This document shows positions 1-7,882 of a stretch of DNA of 64,000 nucleotides, piece by piece; the stretch's first letter is position 1, and every line of letters begins with the position of its first letter. The stretch is taken from the NCBI GenBank assembly GCA_003480725.1, contig QUJQ01000011.1:1-64000 (forward strand). The letters run 5' to 3'. The notes under the pieces are model-generated. The model was not told the DNA's origin and did no database searches. It worked only from the letters and a program-made list of their open reading frames with translations. The DNA comes from Clostridiaceae bacterium AM27-36LB (GTDB lineage Bacteria > Bacillota > Clostridia > Lachnospirales > Lachnospiraceae). The position numbers were made by a program, and so were the translations under genes.

Positions 1-30
1 TGACGGGCGGACCCCCCGTCAGATACCTAC
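1..30. other. GC-rich palindrome resembling part of an oriT
   Basis: A 7-bp perfect inverted repeat (TGACGGG at 1-7, CCCGTCA at 15-21) opens the window. Read on the minus strand the next bases give GGTATCTGACGGGGGGT, which resembles the nic-side half of the ICE oriT at 24770-24794 (GTATCTAAC followed by a G-rich arm). The matching C-rich left arm is not present. It could be a remnant of another mobilizable element, or chance. Being at the window edge it cannot be followed upstream. Confidence 0.3.
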
Positions 31-106
31 TCTGTGTAGTCCCTTGTAAACTGTACTTTATCATGGAATAAACTATGAAGATGATGAAACGTTACTTATT
101 ATTGAT

Positions 107-1744
107 TTGGACAAGAAAGTGCAAATGGGGAAAGTGCGCCCATTACTTAGAAAGCATCGTCCGGTAATGGAAGATTTTAGAGCGAATATAAGCGCATATA
201 AAAGGCAACATTATGCAATTCGTGCGTTGCATGATGATAACTACTCGTCTAAAAACTTAAAAGACATTTTGCTCAATTTGGATGAACCAACCTATACTCC
301 ATTTTTGCAAAATATTAAATTTAGTAAAGATACGTTAAATTCGTCTCAAAAAGAAGCAATAAGAAAAGCTTTGTACTCAGATAGTATAAGTTTAATACAA
401 GGGCCTCCAGGAACTGGAAAAACAACAGTTATAAAAGAGATTGTGCGCCAAATTTTGATGCAAATAAATAAATTCGATGATACATCGAGAATATTAGTTG
501 TATCTCAATCACATACCGCTGTAGACAATATTATTGAGGGACTGGTCGATATAGATGAAGGGAAATTGGATATCATCCGAATTGGTCGTGCAGAGAATAT
601 ATCGCCAAAGGTTGAAGAAACCTGTACTATGAATGCGATTAGAAAAAAGATGTTTACAGAGATTAAAGAGAAATCTAACACGTATATTGAACAGCAGAAT
701 TTGTTGTATGCTAATATTACTGAGCAAAAATCATTGGATAGATGGGAAAGAATTAAGGATATTCAAGCTGATTGGATTAATAGATGTAGTAATTTAGAAA
801 CGTTAGATTACCAAGTGATAAAAAGTGCAACTATTATTGCCGGAACTTGCGTAGGTTTTTTATCTAATGATTTTGTTAAGGAGTTAGATTTTGATTATGT
901 AATTATAGATGAAGCAGCAAAAGCGACAACCCCTGAATTATTAGTGTCAATTATTAAATCCAAAAAGATTATATTGGTAGGAGATCAAAACCAACTACCA
1001 GCATATGCAGACCAAGAATTATCTCCAATAATAGCTAAGCTGACAAAAGAACCAAAGTATAGACTATTTGATTTATTGTTTAATGTATTACCAGATACTC
1101 ATAAGCAAATCCTGACTGTGCAATATAGAATGAGAAGAAATATTGGAAATTTGATTAGTCAAGTCTTTTATGAGGGTAAAATTGCAACGGAGGTTGATGA
1201 TAAGAATCGGATGCATCCAATAAAAAAATTTGCAGGAAAATCCATTATTTGGATTGACACTTCAATGATGGATAGAAAAGATGAAAGTAGGCTTAAGGGA
1301 GGCTCCTATTGCAATTATGCGGAGAATACTTTGGTTAAAAAATTATTGGAGGGCTTTAAAAATGAAGGGGTGCTTCCGAATTTAGATATTGGTATTATTA
1401 CAGGGTATCGAGGTCAAAAAGACTTAATTAGAAAGTCCGTAAATAATAGTGGATATGATAGAATTGCAAAAGAAATTGATATTAATACACTTGATGCATT
1501 TCAGGGTAGAGAAAATGATATTATCATATACAGTACAGTTAGAACTAAAAACTCAATTGGCTTTCAAAAAGAAAAGGAGAGGGTTAATGTAGCTTTTTCG
1601 CGGGCAAAAAATTTGCTTATTATTTGTGGAGATATGGACTTCTTTTATAAATTTGATAACCCAGATAATAAGTTTATTGAGATTATTGATTATATTTGTG
1701 AACATGAGGACGAGTGCCTTGTTATACCGGGAGGTGAAATATAA
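107..1744 (+). CDS. UPF1/DNA2-type superfamily 1 helicase, 5'-truncated
   Basis: This is an ATP-dependent nucleic acid helicase of superfamily 1B. Counting from the TTG at 107, Walker A is GPPGTGKT (99-106), Walker B DEAA (268-271), motif III GDQNQLP (292-298), motif IV around QYRM (339-342), motif V LDAFQGRE (462-469) and motif VI VNVAFSRAK (493-501), so the whole motor core is present. The TTG has no ribosome binding site. The frame is open back to a stop at 47-49 without an ATG, and homologues normally carry a long N-terminal region before the core. I therefore think the gene has lost its 5' end. Its stop overlaps the start of the next gene (TAATG), which implies translational coupling. 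Helicases of this type next to an unknown partner are common in defence islands, but the function here is inference. Confidence 0.75.
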   Translation: MDKKVQMGKVRPLLRKHRPVMEDFRANISAYKRQHYAIRALHDDNYSSKNLKDILLNLDEPTYTPFLQNIKFSKDTLNSSQKEAIRKALYSDSISLIQGPPGTGKTTVIKEIVRQILMQINKFDDTSRILVVSQSHTAVDNIIEGLVDIDEGKLDIIRIGRAENISPKVEETCTMNAIRKKMFTEIKEKSNTYIEQQNLLYANITEQKSLDRWERIKDIQADWINRCSNLETLDYQVIKSATIIAGTCVGFLSNDFVKELDFDYVIIDEAAKATTPELLVSIIKSKKIILVGDQNQLPAYADQELSPIIAKLTKEPKYRLFDLLFNVLPDTHKQILTVQYRMRRNIGNLISQVFYEGKIATEVDDKNRMHPIKKFAGKSIIWIDTSMMDRKDESRLKGGSYCNYAENTLVKKLLEGFKNEGVLPNLDIGIITGYRGQKDLIRKSVNNSGYDRIAKEIDINTLDAFQGRENDIIIYSTVRTKNSIGFQKEKERVNVAFSRAKNLLIICGDMDFFYKFDNPDNKFIEIIDYICEHEDECLVIPGGEI

Positions 1745-3036
1745 TGGATAAATTAATTGAATCTATGTCTAACATTAATGTACGGAAGAATGATGGATAT
1801 CTTTTTATAAAACGTGATGAAATCTATGTCCCTATAATGAAAACAATACTGTCAATTACTAAACGTTCATTTTATTCGCTTCCATTACTGGACGAAATAG
1901 TATTACGTTTAATAAATGAAGGAATTCAAGAAATAGATGAATTAGTAAATATATTGGGAATTGATAGAAAGCTACTAGAAGTAACACTTGCAGATTTAAG
2001 CGTAAAAGATGTAATTTATTGTACGACAAATCGATGTAGCTTGTTGGCTAAAGGGAAACAAGCATTACGAGAATTGAGGACCGTACAAAGGAAGAAAGAT
2101 ACAGTTAAAAATGTTTATTTAGATCCTATTAATCGGAAAATCATTCTTGAACACGAAAATTATCAGTTTGTTGATAGAGTTAATGTTAATGACAAAAAAC
2201 TAGATGCTGACTTCGAAGTAAATGATATAGAAATATTTAAAGAAAATATCGATAGTGTTAATAAAGTTTTCCTTGATGAAATGAATATCTATAATGACAA
2301 AACTAAAAGTGAGCCGGATGAACTACTAAGCATAGACAGTATAGAAAATGTTTATGTTAAATTTGTTCGAATTCCTATATATATTTATGTCAGTTCAGAA
2401 GGAATTGATATAGATATTATGGCTGTTAATAAAAGGAACGATCCTTTTCTTGTCTTATTTAAGAGCGAAATAATAGAGCAAATTAGAAAAAAGAAAGTTT
2501 TGAAGAATATTTTCGTGAAATATGGTCTAAGAAAAACATTTTTAGGAGTTGATTTAGAAGAAAATGAAAATTTAAAAAATGACTTGCAGAAATATAGAAA
2601 AAATAAGGGTGATAGAGATGAATTAGAACCAATAATTGAAAAGGAAATTCTTTCTGACAGAAAATTATCAGATGAAGAATTTGAGGTCCTATTAAAATAT
2701 CTTGCTGATAAATGTGAGAATTGTAAAATTAATGTTTATCATCTGGATGATTGGGCGAAAAGTGAATGGTGTAGTAAAGTTCTGTCAGTCCTTAATGGTA
2801 AAAAGCTATCTGAGATAGGGTATGCGGAGTGTTATGATTTTAGAAAGGCACTTTCTATTATTCAAAGAACTATGCCAGAATGTTCAAGAGATAAGATTGT
2901 TCAAGTAAAGACAGAATATTATCTTTCGTTAGTATTTGATGAAAAATACATAATAACCGGAGTAGCTAAAGACATAGTAATTATGGATAGCAATACACAT
3001 ATTCATAAGGTCGAATTTTATTTGCAAGTAATGTAA
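1744..3036 (+). CDS. Unknown 430-aa protein coupled to the helicase
   Basis: I do not recognise the family. The start overlaps the helicase stop as TAATG, so the two are probably made together. Residues about 45-112 look like a winged helix-turn-helix: a helical stretch, then LVNILGIDRKLLE as a possible recognition helix region, then a strand-rich wing and a helix ending in KGKQALREL. The rest is charged, with no membrane segment, no Cys cluster and no nuclease or ATPase motif I can name. The codons are AT-rich, like the helicase and unlike the chromosomal genes after 31.8 kb, which fits acquisition by transfer. A role as helicase partner or substrate adaptor in a defence operon is possible but not shown. 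Confidence 0.6.
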   Translation: MDKLIESMSNINVRKNDGYLFIKRDEIYVPIMKTILSITKRSFYSLPLLDEIVLRLINEGIQEIDELVNILGIDRKLLEVTLADLSVKDVIYCTTNRCSLLAKGKQALRELRTVQRKKDTVKNVYLDPINRKIILEHENYQFVDRVNVNDKKLDADFEVNDIEIFKENIDSVNKVFLDEMNIYNDKTKSEPDELLSIDSIENVYVKFVRIPIYIYVSSEGIDIDIMAVNKRNDPFLVLFKSEIIEQIRKKKVLKNIFVKYGLRKTFLGVDLEENENLKNDLQKYRKNKGDRDELEPIIEKEILSDRKLSDEEFEVLLKYLADKCENCKINVYHLDDWAKSEWCSKVLSVLNGKKLSEIGYAECYDFRKALSIIQRTMPECSRDKIVQVKTEYYLSLVFDEKYIITGVAKDIVIMDSNTHIHKVEFYLQVM

Positions 3037-3091
3037 GACATATGTGGATTTTGAAGGTGGGGTGAAAGGTATCCCCCTAAGTGGGGCATGA

Positions 3092-3337
3092 ACTTTTTCG
3101 CAAAAGACTACGGTTTCGCTATTTAGTATAAGAAGAAACTTTCACCGCATGTGGAAATAGTCTGCCTTCTGTCAAGAAAAGCCCAATAAATCAAAGGATT
3201 TCGCCATTTTGGGAATAAAATAGATGTGTGTTTCTGTTTCCGTAGAGTGATGATATAACTGGAGGTTTACCCCAGGGGATAGGCTTTGGGGAATAAAAAA
3301 TACACATTTGGGCGAAAGGATACTTTTTCGCAAAAGA
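3092..3337. repeat. 16-bp direct repeat (two copies)
   Basis: The 16-mer ACTTTTTCGCAAAAGA occurs at 3092-3107 and again at 3322-3337. The copies flank the first VETVCLL scar. Both lie in non-coding DNA between the 430-aa gene and the membrane-protein gene. They may be recombinase arm sites or duplicated element ends. Confidence 0.7.
3148..3189 (+). repeat. RlmD-tail scar, copy 1 (att-like)
   Basis: The frame reads HVEIVCLLSRKAQ then stop. HVETVCLLS is the conserved stretch near the C-terminus of clostridial RlmD/RumA-type 23S rRNA uracil methyltransferases, a known insertion target for integrative elements. Here only this short stretch remains, with a foreign tail after it. The core is 3151-3174. 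Confidence 0.6.
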
Positions 3338-3353
3338 GAAGGAAGATGACGAT

Positions 3354-3983
3354 ATGAGAAGAAGAAAAGAAGAGTATAAGCAAAATAATTTCAATGGAAA
3401 TGTGAATTTTACAGGAAAAACTCAAATTGCAGCAGGAGATATTATCAATAATATCTCGGAAGAGAAGCAAAAGACGGCAAATTATGATCCAGAACCAAAA
3501 TGGCGTAGTCCATTTACTTTAGCTGTTTTAACATGGATTAGCACTATTATTGCAATTGTAGGAATATTTCCGTTTGCCAAAATAGTAAAAAGTATAGTTT
3601 GCTTTTTTAGAGGGATGAATGGAAATACAATAAGTTTAGATATGCAGAAATATTCTATTATTTTTATAATATTTGTATTTTTATTTTTAATCTTTTTTAC
3701 ACTTAGAAGAATTGCTAAAAAGCAAACGAGACATCCTTTGTTTTTCAATTTTGCAATTAGTGGTTATGGGAATAGATTGACCATAGAGAAAATACATATT
3801 GAAGGATGCCCTCAATGTGGGGGCAAAATGAAATATTATAATAAACCAGTGGAATGGAGAGAAATTCTTCGTAGTGATGGAAGCACGAAACGTGAAGTAA
3901 CAAAAAGAATACCTGTGTTAGAATGTAGGCGAAATGCAGAACATTGGTATGCAGTTGATCCTGCCGAGGACAGGGTAAAGTAG
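3354..3983 (+). CDS. Small membrane protein with zinc-ribbon-like C-terminus
   Basis: A 209-aa protein of unknown function. The start has a clear ribosome binding site (GGAAG, 8 nt upstream). The N-terminus is polar and Asn/Gly-rich (GNVNFTGKTQIAAGDI). Two membrane segments follow, about residues 54-74 and 101-121. The C-terminal part is cytosolic-looking with CPQCGGKM (about 149-156) and a later Cys-His pair in LECRRNAEHW, compatible with a zinc ribbon. It stands alone between two RlmD-tail scars, so it looks like the single cargo gene of a small inserted segment. The GxTQIAAGDI segment resembles repeats seen near the N-termini of some phage and defence membrane proteins, which I note only as a resemblance. 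Confidence 0.6.
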   Translation: MRRRKEEYKQNNFNGNVNFTGKTQIAAGDIINNISEEKQKTANYDPEPKWRSPFTLAVLTWISTIIAIVGIFPFAKIVKSIVCFFRGMNGNTISLDMQKYSIIFIIFVFLFLIFFTLRRIAKKQTRHPLFFNFAISGYGNRLTIEKIHIEGCPQCGGKMKYYNKPVEWREILRSDGSTKREVTKRIPVLECRRNAEHWYAVDPAEDRVK

Positions 3984-4054
3984 TAACATTAAAAGGAATT
4001 TTCAAATGGTTAAGGTATTTACCCCACCCTTAAGTTAATAGTGTCACTTTCGCT

Positions 4055-4192
4055 ATGCAGTATAAAATCAAAGTTCAGGGGAATGTGGAGACGGTGTGCC
4101 TCTTGGGCAACCGAAAACCAGATACCACGGTAAAACTCAGCGTGGATATGGATGATTACTACCGTATTAAAGATGGTAAAGATGAGGAATGA
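4055..4192 (+). pseudogene. Alternative RlmD C-terminal tail, scar copy 2
   Basis: A 45-codon frame that contains NVETVCLLGNRKPD and ends in acidic DGKDEE. It matches the conserved VETVCLL point of RlmD but continues with a different tail (TTVKLSVDMDDYYRI). This is what one expects when an element integrated inside rlmD supplies a replacement in-frame 3' end. It has no good ribosome binding site, so it is a relic and not a free gene. The core motif is 4085-4108. The preceding block (4049-4065) is shared with the sequence before copy 1. Confidence 0.55.
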
Positions 4193-4255
4193 TGATTTCG
4201 CTATAGTGACTCGTTTACGTTGATAATGTATCTGATTTTGGAGGAAAATTAATTT

Positions 4256-5248
4256 ATGGACAAAGAAAAAGCAGATATGATTATTTATACGACAGAGGAT
4301 GGTCTGACGAAAGTTGAAACTACTTTTGATGGTGATACAGTCTGGTTGTCTATTGATCAGATGGCAGAATTGTTTCAGAGAGATAAATCAACCATTTCCA
4401 GACATATAAAAAATATATTTACAGAAGGTGAATTACAGCGGGATTCAGTTGTTGCAAAATTTGCAACAACTGCTTCTGATGGAAAAGTTTACAATGTAGA
4501 CTATTACAATCTTGATGTTATTATTTCTGTTGGCTATCGTGTAAAATCAAAACGAGGAACACAGTTTAGAATCTGGGCAACCGGAATTTTAAAAGAATAC
4601 ATGAGAAAAGGTTTTGCACTTGATGATGATCGTTTGAAAAATCTAGGTGGCGGTGGATATTTCAAGGAATTATTGGAGAGAATCCGTGATATTCGTGCAT
4701 CCGAGAAAATATTTTATCGTCAGGTTCTGGAAATTTATGCAACGAGCATAGATTATGACCCGAAAGCGGAAATATCCATTGTATTTTTCAAAAAAGTGCA
4801 AAACAAAATTCATTACGCAATTCATGGACAAACTGCAGCAGAAGTAGTTTATACCAGAGCAGATGCAGAAAAAGAATTTATGGGACTTACTACTTTTAAA
4901 GGCAATCAGCCAACCTTAAAGGAAGCTGTAGTTGCCAAGAATTATTTATCTGAAAAAGAATTGCGGGCAATGGGACAGCTGGTATCGGGATATCTTGATT
5001 TTGCAGAACGTCAGGCAGAACGAGAACAGGCTATGACAATGAGGGACTGGGCAGAACATTTAGATAGGATTCTGACAATGAGCGGTGAACAGCTTTTACA
5101 AGGAAACGGAAGTGTATCGCACAAACAGGCTGTTGATAAAGCAACGGATGAATATAAAAAATATAAAGCGCGAACACTCAGCACGGTGGAAGAAGATTAC
5201 CTGAATTCAATAAAAATATTGGAGAAAAAAACAGATAAAAAGCAGTGA
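4256..5248 (+). CDS. rhuM: RhuM-family protein
   Basis: A 330-aa member of the RhuM family (named after a Salmonella island gene; biochemical role unsettled, often found in mobile islands near Fic or restriction genes). The N-terminal 60 residues carry a helix-turn-helix-like stretch (MAELFQRDKSTISRHI, about 36-51). The conserved middle follows: YYNLDVIISVGYRV, then RGTQFRIWATGILKEY, then the RASEKIFYRQVLEIY region. Length is normal for the family. A good GGAGG ribosome binding site lies about 12 nt before the ATG. No other gene shares its segment, which is bounded by RlmD-tail copies 2 and 3, so it is another one-gene cargo segment. Confidence 0.85.
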   Translation: MDKEKADMIIYTTEDGLTKVETTFDGDTVWLSIDQMAELFQRDKSTISRHIKNIFTEGELQRDSVVAKFATTASDGKVYNVDYYNLDVIISVGYRVKSKRGTQFRIWATGILKEYMRKGFALDDDRLKNLGGGGYFKELLERIRDIRASEKIFYRQVLEIYATSIDYDPKAEISIVFFKKVQNKIHYAIHGQTAAEVVYTRADAEKEFMGLTTFKGNQPTLKEAVVAKNYLSEKELRAMGQLVSGYLDFAERQAEREQAMTMRDWAEHLDRILTMSGEQLLQGNGSVSHKQAVDKATDEYKKYKARTLSTVEEDYLNSIKILEKKTDKKQ

Positions 5249-5266
5249 GAGCATCATCGTAGTGGT

Positions 5267-5659
5267 TTGGTATTTCCGGTGTATTATGAAGACTTTGAAG
5301 GCGAAGCAATTCGGTTGCTCAACGAAAACACAGTCGAGACGGTATGTTTATTGTCCAAACTTCATGAAGCGAAACATCATGTGAATGTGAAACTGGATAT
5401 GGATGAACTGGATTTGACTGCGGCTGAGAGCAAAGCTACTTATGAGGAGATTAAGTCTTACGTGGCAGAACATTATGATGGAATGAAAGTTTCAAATCTG
5501 TATATTGCTCAGGTTAAAGCTAAGTATGGAATCATAGAGCGTGAGAATTACAATAAAGCAAAGTCGGATGATGCCAGACAGCCTAAGTGTCCAAAGGAGA
5601 AGGAAGAGGCAATCGTAGAGGCACTGAGATATTTTCAGATGATTCCAAGTGAAACATAG
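5267..5659 (+). pseudogene. rlmD: Displaced C-terminal tail of RlmD, scar copy 3
   Basis: From about codon 23 (5333) this frame is the normal last part of a Lachnospiraceae RlmD/RumA 23S rRNA (uracil-5-)-methyltransferase: VETVCLLSKLHEAK, then a region with MDELDLTAAE, VSNLYIAQVK, ENYNKAKSDD and a C-terminal KEKEEAIVEAL. The first 22 codons are not RlmD-like, have no ATG (TTG at 5267) and no ribosome binding site. The catalytic part of the methyltransferase is absent from the window and should lie upstream, separated by the inserted segments. It is therefore the attR-side remnant of rlmD; chromosomal DNA resumes at about 5335. Whether any product is made from it is doubtful. Confidence 0.7.
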
Positions 5660-5756
5660 GATGATTCGGCTTATAAGAAAGAGAGAATTCAACTAATGTT
5701 ATTGAGCCTTCGGACATTGGGAATAAAACCTGATGTTCGTAGGCTTTTTGTTCATG

Positions 5757-5791
5757 ACAATAGAATGTTTGCGGAGCGTGCATTCTATTGT
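5757..5791. repeat. Perfect 11-bp inverted repeat
   Basis: ACAATAGAATG (5757-5767) and CATTCTATTGT (5781-5791) pair perfectly over a 13-nt loop. There is no clean T-run, so this is not a clear terminator. A 40-codon open frame (5696-5818) runs through it but has only a weak ribosome binding site and resembles nothing I know. The repeat lies between the rlmD tail and the WYL regulator. A further GACA-N6-TGTC repeat near 5824-5837 could be an operator for the regulator. Confidence 0.5.
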
Positions 5792-5879
5792 ATACAGAAA
5801 AATTTTTCGTGGATATAATAAACATGACATATAGTTGTCGTGTTGTGTTAGATATGATATGTATGGAGTGTAAGAAACG

Positions 5880-6797
5880 ATGAAAATAGATAGACTTATT
5901 GGTATATTGTCAATCTTACTGCAGGAAGAAAAGACAACGGCTCCTGAGCTGGCAGAAAGATTTGAGGTATCTCGAAGGACAATAAATCGGGATATTGAAG
6001 ATCTTTGTAAAGCGGGTATTCCTATAAAAACTGCGCAGGGTACCGGCGGTGGTATTAGTATTATGGATGGATATTGTATGGACAGGACGATTTTGAGTTC
6101 CAAAGATATGCAGATGATTCTTGCGGGTTTGCGGAGTCTTGACAGTGTGAGCGGAAGCAGATACTACAGTCAGCTGATGGAGAAAATCCAGACCGGATCA
6201 TCAGAGTTCATCAGTGGAAGAGACTCTATGCTGATTAACTTATCTTCATGGTATAAGGGTTCTCTTACTCCAAAGATCGAGGTAGTACAGAGTGCAATAG
6301 AAAACAGGCACATCATACGATTTAAGTATTATGCTCCGTCCGGAGAGAGCAACCGAAGGGTAGAACCATATTATCTGGTTTTCCAGTGGTCGAGCTGGTA
6401 TGTATGGGGGTGGTGTTTAGAACGTAAAGATTACAGGCTGTTCAAACTGAACCGTATGGATTGTGTTGTTGAAACAGACTGTGGATTTCTGTGCAGAGAT
6501 GTACCAATGCCGGATTTGTCAAATGAGAAGATATTTCCGGGTGGGATAAAGGTAAAAGCTCTTTTCACACCGAATATGAAGTGGCGGCTGGTTGAAGAAT
6601 TTGGACCGAACTGCTTTACAGAAACAGACGATGGAAGGCTGCTCTTTTCAGCAGACTATACGGATATGGAAAACCTTGTGACATGGCTTATGACATTTGG
6701 AGCAAAAGTAGAGGTACTTGAGCCAAAAGAAGCACGGGACATTATCCGCAGGAATGCGGAAGAAACATTAAAAATCTATGGAGGATTAGGAAAATGA
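5880..6797 (+). CDS. WYL-domain transcriptional regulator (YafY-like)
   Basis: A 305-aa DNA-binding regulator. The N-terminus is an HTH_11-type winged helix (ELAERFEVSRRTINRDIEDL, about 22-41). The WYL domain follows, with NRRVEPYYLVFQWSSWYVWGW around 157-177, and a C-terminal WCX-like extension. Such proteins sense a small ligand, often a nucleic acid fragment or metabolite, through the WYL pocket. It overlaps the next gene by 4 bp (ATGA), so the two form an operon and probably the regulator acts on the GyrI-like partner as well as itself. GGAG lies about 11 nt before the ATG. Confidence 0.9.
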   Translation: MKIDRLIGILSILLQEEKTTAPELAERFEVSRRTINRDIEDLCKAGIPIKTAQGTGGGISIMDGYCMDRTILSSKDMQMILAGLRSLDSVSGSRYYSQLMEKIQTGSSEFISGRDSMLINLSSWYKGSLTPKIEVVQSAIENRHIIRFKYYAPSGESNRRVEPYYLVFQWSSWYVWGWCLERKDYRLFKLNRMDCVVETDCGFLCRDVPMPDLSNEKIFPGGIKVKALFTPNMKWRLVEEFGPNCFTETDDGRLLFSADYTDMENLVTWLMTFGAKVEVLEPKEARDIIRRNAEETLKIYGGLGK

Positions 6798-7480
6798 TGT
6801 TTGATTATAAAAAGGAATACAAGGAATTTTATATGCCGAAGGGAACACCATCTATTGTTAGAGTCCCGAAAATGAATTATATAGCGGTGAGAGGAAGCGG
6901 CAATCCAAATGATGAAGATGGAGAATATAAGCAGGCTATCGGCCTTCTGTATGGAATTGCATTTACGATTAAAATGAGCAAAAAGGAAGATCATCAGATT
7001 GATGGATATTTTGATTATGTCGTGCCGCCATTAGAGGGATTCTGGTGGCAGGGTGAGCGGCGTCCGGGGGACGCCATGCTGCGAACCGACCGAGCCGGCA
7101 GGCGAGACGGAGTATCCGGAATTGATTATGCTCGTAAGGAAGATTTTAAGTGGATCTCTGTTATTCGCTTGCCAGATTTTGTTACCAGGGAAGATTTCGA
7201 CTGGGCTGTCAGGAAAGCTACGGCAAAGAAAAAACAGGATTTTTCTAAGGTTGAGTTTTTTTCCTATGAGGAGGGCTTATGTGTACAGTGTATGCATATC
7301 GGAGCGTATGACGATGAGCCTGCTACGGTAGATGCAATGCACAGATTTATGGAAGAACAGGGATATACACTTGATATAACGGATCAGAGAATGCACCACG
7401 AGATTTATCTGAGTGATGCGCGGAAGGTGGCACCCGAGAAACGCAAGACTGTGGTCAGACATCCGATAAGGAAGGCTTAA
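6794..7480 (+). CDS. GyrI-like small-molecule-binding protein
   Basis: A 228-aa protein of the GyrI-like/SOUL-type ligand-binding family, cytoplasmic, function usually unknown (small-molecule sensing or sequestration). Family hallmarks are the N-terminal MNYIAVRGSGNPN region (about 27-39) and LCVQCMHIGAYDDEPATV (about 161-178). It starts inside the stop of the WYL regulator gene. One odd thing: after WWQ (84-86) there is a GC-rich stretch of about 18 codons (7052-7105) that looks inserted. Without it the chain would read directly WWQ-DGVSGIDYARK as in relatives. The frame stays open, so a longer protein is probably still made, but its fold in that loop is uncertain. Confidence 0.85.
   Translation: MMFDYKKEYKEFYMPKGTPSIVRVPKMNYIAVRGSGNPNDEDGEYKQAIGLLYGIAFTIKMSKKEDHQIDGYFDYVVPPLEGFWWQGERRPGDAMLRTDRAGRRDGVSGIDYARKEDFKWISVIRLPDFVTREDFDWAVRKATAKKKQDFSKVEFFSYEEGLCVQCMHIGAYDDEPATVDAMHRFMEEQGYTLDITDQRMHHEIYLSDARKVAPEKRKTVVRHPIRKA
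7052..7105 (+). repeat. GC-rich in-frame insertion with hairpin
   Basis: About 54 bp of markedly GC-rich DNA inside an AT-rich gene, coding for an Arg/Gly/Asp-rich stretch (RRPGDAMLRTDRAGRR). It starts with a perfect 7-bp stem, GGCGTCC (7059-7065) and GGACGCC (7069-7075), over a 3-nt loop. The length is a multiple of three and there are no stops, so the host frame survives. This is the pattern of a small palindromic repeat that inserts in-frame. I do not see a second copy in this window. Confidence 0.55.
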
Positions 7481-7484
7481 AGGT

Positions 7485-7796
7485 ATGGAATATATTAGAG
7501 TTACGAAAGAAAATCTTGAAAAGGAGCGCATTTGCTGTGCCATTTTCAACAATAAAGATATTCAGGTATCATCAAAGAAGGCATGGCTTGCGGATAGATT
7601 TGATGAAGGTCTTGTGTTTCTTAAGAGTGTAGAACGCGGCAAGTGCTTTATTGAGTACATACCTGCGGAGTGTGCATGGAATCCAATCGAAGCACCTGGT
7701 TATATGTATATCATTGTGGAGCATCCAGTAAGGATGCAGGGAAGAAACTTTGTGTCATTAATCAGATTACAAAGACAGCAATCATTCATCCGGTAA
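7485..7796 (+). pseudogene. Truncated YoaP/GNAT-like acetyltransferase
   Basis: The first 76 or so residues (MEYIRVTKENLEKE... up to AECAWNPIEAPGYMYI) match the start of a GNAT-related family that normally continues with the acetyl-CoA-binding part. After GYMYI the sequence changes to an unrelated basic tail (VEHPVRMQGRNF) and stops at 103 aa. The acetyl-CoA-binding half is missing, so it is likely inactive. In another frame, 7743-7833 gives a different short tail (ending DRLLSLPDKKI), suggesting that a fragment of another gene was joined here. It follows the GyrI-like gene by 4 bp and may have been the third gene of that operon. Confidence 0.6.
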
Positions 7797-7882
7797 TAGA
7801 CAGATTACTTTCATTGCCAGATAAAAAGATATAATTTGCGGTCATACTCTGACCGAAAAAATGATATTATGAGGTGGTAAGA

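Larger units (their letters stand above)
3037..3353. other. Non-coding junction with att-like scar
   Basis: This 317-bp gap has no convincing gene. It holds short C/G hairpins (CCCC-TAAGT-GGGG near 3073-3086), the 16-bp direct repeat, a block reading TTTCGCTAT..AGTATAA (3114-3130), and the first copy of the RlmD-tail motif at 3148-3189. The TTTCGCTAT..AGTATAA block recurs at 4049-4065 at the same distance before the second copy, so the two stretches look like related element ends. Confidence 0.55.

Noticed and set aside
5696..5818. 40-codon frame after the rlmD tail
   Set aside because: Weak ribosome binding site, no recognisable family, and it runs across a perfect inverted repeat.
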